A stretch of 18,707 nt of DNA from PWND01 sp964601515 (GTDB taxonomy: Bacteria; Bacteroidota; Bacteroidia; Bacteroidales; UBA7960). The position numbers were made by a program, and so were the translations under genes. Positions 1 through 5,932 of this stretch are shown here, in pieces (the first letter of the stretch is position 1; each line of letters starts with the position of its first letter). The DNA lies in assembly GCA_964601515.1 (NCBI GenBank), contig CAZRNU010000056.1:1-18707 (forward strand), read 5' to 3'. The notes under the pieces are model-generated. The model saw only the letters and a program-made list of their open reading frames with translations. It did not search any database and was not told the DNA's origin.

Positions 1-71
1 ACAGAAAAGTACTTGGGCAATTCCATTAGAGGTGTCTTACTTTGTGAAGTCCATTTTTTTTGTATTGGCAT
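1..71 (-). CDS. Possible N-terminal fragment of a gene leaving the left edge
   Basis: Reading the minus strand from an ATG at 71-69 gives 23 open codons (starting MPIQKKWTSQ) that run off the window with no stop. A TATATTTG box, matching the Bacteroidota -7 consensus TAnnTTTG, lies about 25 bases upstream at 103-96. That spacing would give a short leader. I do not recognise the peptide. Plus-strand frames over the same bases are also open for about 28 codons from the edge, so this could instead be the tail of a plus-strand gene or plain non-coding DNA. Only sequence to the left could decide. Confidence 0.25.
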   Translation of the reverse strand, partial: MPIQKKWTSQSKTPLMELPKYFS

Positions 72-95
72 ACTATATATATATTAAATGACTGT

Positions 96-103
96 CAAAT
101 ATA
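96..103 (-). promoter_or_regulatory. Candidate -7 box upstream of the left-edge reading frame
   Basis: On the minus strand this reads TATATTTG, fitting the Bacteroidota -7 consensus TAnnTTTG. No convincing -33 TTTG lies 19-21 bases further upstream. The region is AT-rich, so a chance match is possible. Confidence 0.25.
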
Positions 104-365
104 ATAATTTATTCCATTATCGGGATACGTGCGATGATTAATGTTGTTTGTTGAAAAAAATTGTTTGTTTATATGTGTAGTAAATTTATGCGTATTTACT
201 AGATGTATTACTAACGGTAAATATTAGTGTGGGAAGTGTATATATTTCCAAAGGAACAATACTGTTTTTTAAAGCAAGAAAGCAAAATGTGTTATTCGTT
301 TTGATTATTTATCGGTAAAACAGATAGGTTTGGCAGCGTCATTTTTATATTTTATACGAATGCTT
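104..365. other. Non-coding gap downstream of the LytTR gene
   Basis: I see no credible gene here. The stretch is strongly AT-rich. Its one structured element is an inverted repeat with 8-bp arms, TAGTAAAT (178-185) and ATTTACTA (194-201), separated by 8 bases. It lacks a clear adjoining T-tract, so I do not call it a terminator. Confidence 0.5.
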
Positions 366-1100
366 TTAAAATATTTTCTCCATTTCCCTAATTCTTCTTG
401 TAGGTATGCAAAATTCCTTTTCCTTTCCGAAATGATTAATAATGCATTTTTTGGTCTTTCTGTTTACTTTTATTAAATAATCTAAGTTTATTATTATGGA
501 TCTGTTAATTCTGAAAAATTGGTTTTTTGAAAGTAATTTTTCAATGCTCCCGATATTAGACGAAATTGTTTCGTGTTTCTTATTTACAAAATATATATCT
601 GAATAATTCCAATCTGCTTTAATATATAAAATGTCTGTTGGATTTATCATTATAAATCCATTGTGGGTGTTTAGCCTAATGCGCAGAATGTCATGTTGTA
701 GTGTGTTTGTTTTATTGTTGAGTGATGCTTTGTTTGGCTCACTTTTTAGTAAATCTTCGTCATTGTTTTTGGTTATTAAGGATTCCGATTGGTTTATTAA
801 ATACTCGATGGATGCATTGCGAATATCATGGGCTGCCTTTTGATCAAATGCCGTTGTAATAATAAACAGTGGATATATTGATTCATTGTGAAGTTTCTCA
901 ATGAATTCATGCACACACTCTCCTGACCTTTCAACATTTAGAAATATTGCTTCAGGCTTCTGCTTTATAATTTGAGGTAGTGCTTTTTCAATTGATGAAT
1001 ATTTTTTAACAAATTTAAAACAAGATGATTTTTGAAGAAAAGGTTTATTCGATTCTTCATAATCCTGTACCAAAAAGGTTTTAAGCTTGTTATTGTTCAT
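366..1100 (-). CDS. LytTR-domain DNA-binding protein with degenerate receiver domain
   Basis: A 244-residue protein with a response-regulator layout. Residues about 6-105 look like a CheY-type receiver: an alternating strand/helix pattern, an acidic stretch near D13-E15, a FLNVE strand at 53-57 and the FIITTAF strand at 79-85. Residues about 135-244 are a LytTR DNA-binding domain, shown by the INPTDILYI strand and the hallmark FFRINRSIIINLDYL stretch (196-210). In the receiver, the normal phospho-acceptor Asp position is N55. The usual Lys of the YLxKP motif is also absent (YLINQ at 100-104). It may therefore work without phosphorylation, as a pseudo-receiver. No histidine kinase is adjacent. 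It is transcribed away from the M3 peptidase gene across a 256-bp divergent gap. Family assignment is firm; targets are unknown. Confidence 0.85.
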   Translation of the reverse strand: MNNNKLKTFLVQDYEESNKPFLQKSSCFKFVKKYSSIEKALPQIIKQKPEAIFLNVERSGECVHEFIEKLHNESIYPLFIITTAFDQKAAHDIRNASIEYLINQSESLITKNNDEDLLKSEPNKASLNNKTNTLQHDILRIRLNTHNGFIMINPTDILYIKADWNYSDIYFVNKKHETISSNIGSIEKLLSKNQFFRINRSIIINLDYLIKVNRKTKKCIINHFGKEKEFCIPTRRIREMEKIF

Positions 1101-1356
1101 TTTCGTTGTGGGTTGAAGCTTCTTTATAGAAAATTCAAATATAAAATAAATATTTGTAAAAACTATATATGTTTCTCATATATTATAAACATTTCCTCAA
1201 TTGTATCATTATTATTAATCTTTGTAATTGTTTCTTAATGGGGAAAATAATAAATATTATACATTTTTATCATTTACATAATTCAATTATTATCAATGTT
1301 TTTGTAATTTGGCTCCTCGATTTCAAGAGTATTGTTTAACAATAAATCCAAGTAAA
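1101..1356. promoter_or_regulatory. Divergent intergenic region, LytTR gene / M3 peptidase
   Basis: These 256 very AT-rich bases separate two divergent genes and must carry both promoters. On the minus side there is a TATATTTG box (listed separately). On the plus side, TAATCTTTG (1216-1224) and TAATTTG (1305-1311) resemble TAnnTTTG but each has a spacing defect, so I make no firm promoter call. No RNA gene or long inverted repeat was noticed. Confidence 0.4.
1136..1143 (-). promoter_or_regulatory. Candidate -7 box for the LytTR gene
   Basis: The minus strand reads TATATTTG 36 bases upstream of the LytTR start codon, matching TAnnTTTG. No good -33 element is visible at the expected spacing. 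The same 8-mer occurs upstream of the left-edge frame and of the large T9SS protein gene. Confidence 0.3.
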
Positions 1357-3468
1357 ATGAAAAAACTTCTTGTCTTATTGATCCCTGTTATTATGATAAC
1401 ATCATGCGGTAAAAAGGAAAATCCTTTTTTTGGCGATTATAATACGCCTTATGATATTCCTCCATTCGATAAAATAAAAAATGAGCATTTTATCCCTGCT
1501 TTTGAAAAAGCAATGGAAGAACATAATGCTGAAATTGAAAAAATTATTAAAAACGATTCTGCTCCGACTTTTCAAAATACAGTTGAAGCATATGAATACG
1601 CTGGAAGCATGCTAATTAAAGTATCTAACGTATTCTATAATTTCGATTCGTCTAAAACCGACGATGAAATTGCTGCAATAGCTCAGGAAATGGGACCTAA
1701 ACTTGCCGCTCATTACGATGAAATATTGCTTAATGAACAGCTTTTTGAAAGAATAAAATCGGTTTATGAGAAAATGGAAGAGATTAATCTTAGCTCCGAG
1801 CAAAAAAGACTTCTTTCTGAAATGTATAAAAAGTTTGTTCGCAACGGTGCACTTCTTTCTGAAGAATCTCGCACTAGACTTAAAGAGATAAATCAAAGAC
1901 TTTCTAGTCTTACAATTCAGTTTGGTCAAAATATTCTGAAAGATGTTAATTCTTACAGATTAATTGTTGAGAATGAAGCTGACCTTGCAGGGCTTTCAAA
2001 AGCTGTTATCGACAATGCCGCAGAAAGAGCCGCAAATGAAGGCAATGCCGGCAAATGGGCGTTTACACTTCAAAATCCTTCTGTTATGCCTTTTCTTCAC
2101 AGTGCCGATAATCGTGAACTGAGAAAGCAAATACAACAAGCTTATATAAACAGAGGAAATAATAATAACGACTCTGACAACAAAAAGATTATTGGAGAAA
2201 TTGTTAATCTTAGACTCGAAAGAGCAAAAATTCTGGGTTATAATACGTTTGCTGATTTTGTTCTTGAAGATAGAATGGCCGGAGATGTTACAACTGTTAT
2301 GGATTTTCTTCAACAGATGTGGGCACCTGCACTTTCTATTGCTAAAGCTGAAGCCTACGACCTTCAAGCTTTAATTAAAAAAGATGGACATGATTTTGAT
2401 TTAGCTCAATGGGATTGGAGATATTATTCTGAAAAACTTAGAAAAGAAAGATACGATCTTGATGAAGAAGAAATTCGTCAGTACTTCGAACTGAATACCG
2501 TTAAAAACGGAATTTTTATGGTTACAAATAAACTCTGGGGATTACAATACAAAGAGAGAAATGATCTTCCAAAATATCATAAAGATGTTCAGGTATATGA
2601 AGTAATTGATGCCGACAATACTCACCTGGGTATTTTGTTTATGGATTTTCACCCAAGAGATAGCAAAATAGGAGGAGCCTGGATGAACTCATACAGAAAG
2701 CAACACGTTGATAAATCAGGTAAATTTGTTTCCCCAATTATTACAGTTGTTTGCAACTTTACTCCTCCATCCGGCGATACACCTTCTCTTCTTACTTATG
2801 ATGAAATGACTACGTTCTTCCACGAATTTGGTCATGCACTTCACGGATTATTATCTGATTGCAGATATTTAAGCTTGTCCGGAACATCTGTCCCAAGAGA
2901 TTTTGTTGAACTTCCATCTCAGGTTATGGAAAATTGGGCAAATGAGCCTGAAATTCTAAAAACTTTTGCTTTACATTATCAAACCGGTGAACAAATGCCT
3001 GATGAATTGATAGAGAAAATTAAAAATGCAGGTCATTTCAATACCGGATTCAGCAATGTTGAATTTATTGCTTCTGCTTTCTTAGATATGGAATATCATA
3101 TGATTTCAGAATATTTTAATGAAGCTGAACTAGAAAATGTTGCATCTATCATAAACAAAAGAACAATTGAAAAATACGGCCTAATACCTGAAATTGCTTT
3201 CAGACACGGAAGTACTCATTTTAGCCATATTTTTGCAGGCGGTTATTCTGCAGGATACTATAGCTACCTTTGGTCAGGATTATTAGATGCCGACGTTTAT
3301 GAAGCTTTCAGAGAAACCGGCAACTTGTTCGATCAGGAAACTGCTGCCAGACTTCGCAACACAATTCTTGAAAGAGGAGGTACTAAAGACGCTATGGAAA
3401 TGTATATTGATTTCCGCGGACGTAAACCAATTGTTGAGCCACTTTTAAAACAAAGAGGGTTATTGTAG
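1357..3468 (+). CDS. M3-family zinc metallopeptidase lipoprotein (peptidyl-dipeptidase Dcp / oligopeptidase type)
   Basis: A 703-residue protein. The ATG at 1357 is chosen because it opens directly onto a lipoprotein signal peptide, MKKLLVLLIPVIMITSC, with the lipid-bearing Cys at 17; an upstream in-frame TTG at 1309 would bury it. The catalytic zinc motif HEFGH lies at residues 489-493. The third ligand is probably E518 (FVELPSQ), 25 residues later as in M3 enzymes. The family's C-terminal substrate-pocket stretch IFAGGYSAGYYSYLWS follows. Length matches Dcp-like enzymes (about 680 residues) plus an export signal. By family it cleaves short peptides, releasing dipeptides from the C-terminus or cutting internally. 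Membrane anchoring suggests it trims peptides in the envelope. It lies 83 bp upstream of the U32 gene on the same strand, separated by a long imperfect hairpin. No frameshift or missing key residue is seen. Confidence 0.93.
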   Translation: MKKLLVLLIPVIMITSCGKKENPFFGDYNTPYDIPPFDKIKNEHFIPAFEKAMEEHNAEIEKIIKNDSAPTFQNTVEAYEYAGSMLIKVSNVFYNFDSSKTDDEIAAIAQEMGPKLAAHYDEILLNEQLFERIKSVYEKMEEINLSSEQKRLLSEMYKKFVRNGALLSEESRTRLKEINQRLSSLTIQFGQNILKDVNSYRLIVENEADLAGLSKAVIDNAAERAANEGNAGKWAFTLQNPSVMPFLHSADNRELRKQIQQAYINRGNNNNDSDNKKIIGEIVNLRLERAKILGYNTFADFVLEDRMAGDVTTVMDFLQQMWAPALSIAKAEAYDLQALIKKDGHDFDLAQWDWRYYSEKLRKERYDLDEEEIRQYFELNTVKNGIFMVTNKLWGLQYKERNDLPKYHKDVQVYEVIDADNTHLGILFMDFHPRDSKIGGAWMNSYRKQHVDKSGKFVSPIITVVCNFTPPSGDTPSLLTYDEMTTFFHEFGHALHGLLSDCRYLSLSGTSVPRDFVELPSQVMENWANEPEILKTFALHYQTGEQMPDELIEKIKNAGHFNTGFSNVEFIASAFLDMEYHMISEYFNEAELENVASIINKRTIEKYGLIPEIAFRHGSTHFSHIFAGGYSAGYYSYLWSGLLDADVYEAFRETGNLFDQETAARLRNTILERGGTKDAMEMYIDFRGRKPIVEPLLKQRGLL

Positions 3469-3469
3469 T

Positions 3470-3542
3470 TAGTGATAAGTGAGTAGTGAATAGTGGATAG
3501 TAGCCGCTACTCACTGCTCACTGCCCACTAATCACTATTCTC
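3470..3542. repeat. Imperfect inverted repeat made of AGTGNNN heptamers
   Basis: The left arm is a run of period-7 units (AGTGATA, AGTGAGT, AGTGAAT, AGTGGAT, AGT). The right arm is the same type of unit in inverted orientation (CACT every 7 bases). The arms meet around GTAG-CCG-CTAC (3500-3510). The RNA could fold into a long imperfect hairpin just after the M3 stop codon. There is no strong T-tract, so termination is possible but not shown. Confidence 0.75.
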
Positions 3543-3551
3543 TAACATCTT

Positions 3552-4796
3552 ATGCCTTACCTAGAACTAATGTCTCCGGTGGGATCCTACGAATCCCTTA
3601 TGTCTGCCATACAGGCTGGTGCTGATGCTGTGTATTTCGGAGTTGGTAAGCTTAATATGAGGTCGAGGTCTGCTCAAAGCTTTACTTCTGAAGACCTTTT
3701 TAAAATTGTAGAAATCTGCAAATCATCAAATGTTCGCTCTTATCTTACTCTCAACACAATTATCTACGATAATGAGATGGATGAGATGAATGCTCTTGTC
3801 CGCACAGCAAAAGAAGCAGGCATTACTGCAATTATTGCATCAGATATCAGTGTTCTTGAGTATTGCAGGCAACAAAATGTAACTGCACATATTTCAACTC
3901 AGTGCAATATTACTAATCTTCAGGCTGTTAAGTTTTATTCACGCTATGCAGATGTAATGGTTATGGCTCGTGAACTTTCGTTACAGCAGGTTAGCGAGAT
4001 TGTGAAAGGCATTGATGAGGAAAACATTTGTGGTCCTTCGGGAGAGAAGGTTAAGATTGAAATATTTATTCATGGTGCCTTGTGCATGGCAGTGAGTGGG
4101 AAATGCTACCTAAGTTTGGATAATATGAACTATTCTGCCAACAGAGGTGCGTGTCTGCAGCTTTGCCGCCGTTCATATATCGTTACCGACAAAGAGGAAG
4201 GCTATGAACTGGAAATAGATCATGAATACATAATGTCGCCCAAAGACCTATGCACAATTGGTTTTTTAGACAAGATAATAACCGCCGGAGTAAAAGTTCT
4301 GAAAATAGAAGGAAGAGGAAGAGGACCTGAATATGTAAAAACGGTTACTCAATGTTATAAAGAAGCTGTAAATGCTGTTTTGGATGGTTCATATTCTCAG
4401 GAAAAAATATCGGAATGGGAAAACAGATTAAAAGCTGTATTCAATCGTGGATTTTGGGATGGATATTATCTTGGAAGAAAAATGGGAGAATGGTCTAAAA
4501 GATACGGCTCTCAAGCAACAAAAAAGAAACTTTATATCGGCAAGGTTACAAATTACTTTTCCAACCTTAACGTTGCCGAAATTAAAATGGAAACCAACGA
4601 CCTTCATACCGGAGAAGAAATAATTTTCACCGGTCCAACCACTGGAGTTATAGAGCAAGCCGCCGATGAAATCAGAGTGAATCTTGAAATAACCGACAAA
4701 ACCGTGAAAGGCCAAATGTGTTCCATCAAAACTGTCGATGTTGTACGAAGAGGAGATAAGGTTTATAAGCTGATTCCGGTGGAGGAAAAATACTAG
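3552..4796 (+). CDS. U32-family protein, TrhP/YegQ-like (probable RNA hydroxylation)
   Basis: A 414-residue protein opening with the U32 signature: LMSPVGSYESLMSAIQAGA (6-24), followed by DAVYFGVG. The central family motif is present, with cysteines C178, C185, C201 and C205 inside LCMAVSGKC and NRGACLQLCRR, C234 in SPKDLC, and then KIEGRGRGPEYVK. In characterised members (TrhP for tRNA U34 hydroxylation, RlhA for 23S rRNA C2501) such conserved cysteines hold an iron-sulfur cluster, and prephenate is the hydroxyl source for the pathway. The length resembles TrhP (about 450) more than RlhA (about 650), so I favour a tRNA role. The 'peptidase' label is historical. Residues 325-405 form a small C-terminal beta domain. 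It faces the LacI gene tail to tail across a repeat-filled 122-bp gap. Family certain; exact substrate inferred. Confidence 0.9.
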   Translation: MPYLELMSPVGSYESLMSAIQAGADAVYFGVGKLNMRSRSAQSFTSEDLFKIVEICKSSNVRSYLTLNTIIYDNEMDEMNALVRTAKEAGITAIIASDISVLEYCRQQNVTAHISTQCNITNLQAVKFYSRYADVMVMARELSLQQVSEIVKGIDEENICGPSGEKVKIEIFIHGALCMAVSGKCYLSLDNMNYSANRGACLQLCRRSYIVTDKEEGYELEIDHEYIMSPKDLCTIGFLDKIITAGVKVLKIEGRGRGPEYVKTVTQCYKEAVNAVLDGSYSQEKISEWENRLKAVFNRGFWDGYYLGRKMGEWSKRYGSQATKKKLYIGKVTNYFSNLNVAEIKMETNDLHTGEEIIFTGPTTGVIEQAADEIRVNLEITDKTVKGQMCSIKTVDVVRRGDKVYKLIPVEEKY

Positions 4797-4799
4797 TAG

Positions 4800-4819
4800 T
4801 GACAGGGCATGCCCTGTCA
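4800..4819. repeat. Perfect 20-bp palindrome after the U32 gene
   Basis: The sequence TGACAGGGCATGCCCTGTCA starts three bases after the U32 stop codon. As RNA it would form a short GC-rich stem, but no T-tract follows. It could be a terminator stem, a protein-binding site or the edge of a repeat element. Confidence 0.7.
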
Positions 4820-4820
4820 T

Positions 4821-4883
4821 CAGTCATCAGTAGTCAGTCGTCAGTCGTCAGTCAGCAGTCGTCAGTCGTCAGTCGTCAGTCAT
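4821..4883. repeat. Nine-copy heptanucleotide array, CAGTCGT type
   Basis: Nine uninterrupted 7-bp units: CAGTCAT, CAGTAGT, CAGTCGT, CAGTCGT, CAGTCAG, CAGTCGT, CAGTCGT, CAGTCGT, CAGTCAT. The first four bases are invariant and drift is confined to the last three. It lies between the convergent U32 and LacI genes. The plus-strand reading frame across it (a run of S/R/Q/V) is only a by-product of the repeat. Confidence 0.92.
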
Positions 4884-4884
4884 T

Positions 4885-4917
4885 TGTCACCGTTTTCTGT
4901 CACCATTTTCTGTCACC
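4885..4917. repeat. 13-bp tandem repeat, TGTCACC(G/A)TTTTC
   Basis: TGTCACC recurs at 4885, 4898 and 4911, exactly 13 bases apart, giving about 2.5 copies ending at the LacI stop codon. Its inverse, GGTGACA, resembles the GTGACAG at the left edge of the neighbouring palindrome (4799-4805), so the repeats in this gap may be related. Confidence 0.85.
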
Positions 4918-4918
4918 C

Positions 4919-5932
4919 CTATAACGTTGATTCCCTTACTCTTAAAATCGTATTAACAACTTTAATTTTGGGAGATGTGGGCATGTTTTTGTTGTCCATC
5001 CTGTTTATAAGCAGCAGCATGGCTTCTCTGCCAATTTCATAGCCGTTTTGTTCGACTGTAGTAAGGGTCGGGTCTGTGATTGTTGCGATAGGGTCGTCGC
5101 CAAAGCCGGCAATGGCTATGTCTTCAGGAATTCTGTAGTTGTTCTTTTTCAACAGCTTCAAAACTTCTATTGCTGTGAAGTCGTTTACCGCAAAAATCCC
5201 GTCAATTTCAGGTGCAATTTTTATTATAACATTCTGCAATTCTTTTACCTTGGCAGGAGTATCGCAGTTGAGAATAAGGGTTTCTCTAATTGGAAGATTG
5301 TTGTCGGCCAGAGCCTGGATGTAACCTCTTTTCCTTTCAGCACCTATTACAAGCGTTTGGGGAGCTGCAAGGTGCAGAATATTTTTACATCCTCTCTCAA
5401 TAAGGTGATTACATATCATTCTGGCACCGTCGAAGTCGTTGGTCATAACTCTGTCGGTTGCAATTTCCTTGCATATTCTGTCGAAAAAAACCATTGGGAT
5501 GTTGTTTTCGGCGGCAGCTTTAAGGTGGCGGAAATCTGTTGTGCTTTTGCTGATAGAAATTAGCAGTCCGTCAACTCTATGGTCAAGCAAAGCTTGCAAG
5601 TTGAGTTCTTCGCGGTGATGATTTTCGTTAGATTGGCATATCATAACCTGATAGCCCTTGCTGTATGCAACATCTTCAATGCCGCTAATTATGGAAGAAA
5701 AGAAGTGGTGAACAATTTCCGGAACTACAACGCCTATGGTATTGGTTTTTTGAAATTTAAGTCCAAGCGCAAGTGCATTGGGGCGATATTTAACCATTTC
5801 GGCAAAAGCTTTCACTCTCTCCTTTGTAGCCTCGCTAATATCAGGATGGTCTTTCAGCGCCCTTGAAACAGTCGACGCTGAAACACCTAATGCCTTGGCA
5901 ATGTCGTTAATTGATATCGGATGTCCCTTCAT
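4919..5932 (-). CDS. LacI-family transcriptional regulator
   Basis: A 337-residue repressor of standard LacI/PurR architecture. The N-terminal helix-turn-helix is at about 6-25 (SINDIAKALGVSASTVSRAL). The hinge helix contains the YRPNALALGL stretch (49-58), with L58 at the position that wedges into the operator centre. A periplasmic-binding-like effector domain covers about 62-337 (TIGVVVPEI, DGIFAVNDF, IAGFGDDP). Its ATG follows the stop codon of the upstream 1927-residue protein with no base between (TAA|ATG), so expression probably depends on translational coupling and a shared transcript. A perfect LacI-type operator lies upstream of susC, making that operon the obvious target. The effector is presumably a sugar or oligosaccharide from the imported glycan; this is inference. 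The gene ends in the repeat-filled convergent gap with the U32 gene. Confidence 0.94.
   Translation of the reverse strand: MKGHPISINDIAKALGVSASTVSRALKDHPDISEATKERVKAFAEMVKYRPNALALGLKFQKTNTIGVVVPEIVHHFFSSIISGIEDVAYSKGYQVMICQSNENHHREELNLQALLDHRVDGLLISISKSTTDFRHLKAAAENNIPMVFFDRICKEIATDRVMTNDFDGARMICNHLIERGCKNILHLAAPQTLVIGAERKRGYIQALADNNLPIRETLILNCDTPAKVKELQNVIIKIAPEIDGIFAVNDFTAIEVLKLLKKNNYRIPEDIAIAGFGDDPIATITDPTLTTVEQNGYEIGREAMLLLINRMDNKNMPTSPKIKVVNTILRVRESTL

Noticed and set aside
1309..1356. Upstream TTG start extending the M3 peptidase by 16 residues
   Set aside because: It would put a non-hydrophobic peptide before a well-formed lipoprotein signal that starts at the ATG at 1357.
1612..2374. 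Frames opposite and overlapping the M3 peptidase
   Set aside because: Shadows of a clearly coding gene with complete catalytic motifs; no independent start context.
4800..4819. Palindrome as a definite intrinsic terminator
   Set aside because: No T-tract follows on either strand, so it is listed only as a palindrome.
4821..4883. CRISPR array
   Set aside because: Units are 7 bp and contiguous with no spacers, and no cas genes are present.
4809..5042. Plus-strand 77-residue frame rich in SSVVSRQ
   Set aside because: It is the translation of the 7-bp and 13-bp repeats followed by antisense of the LacI gene; composition is set by the repeat.
5048..5563. Plus-strand 171-residue frame opposite the LacI gene
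   Set aside because: Antisense shadow of a well-supported regulator gene; no recognisable domain or leader.
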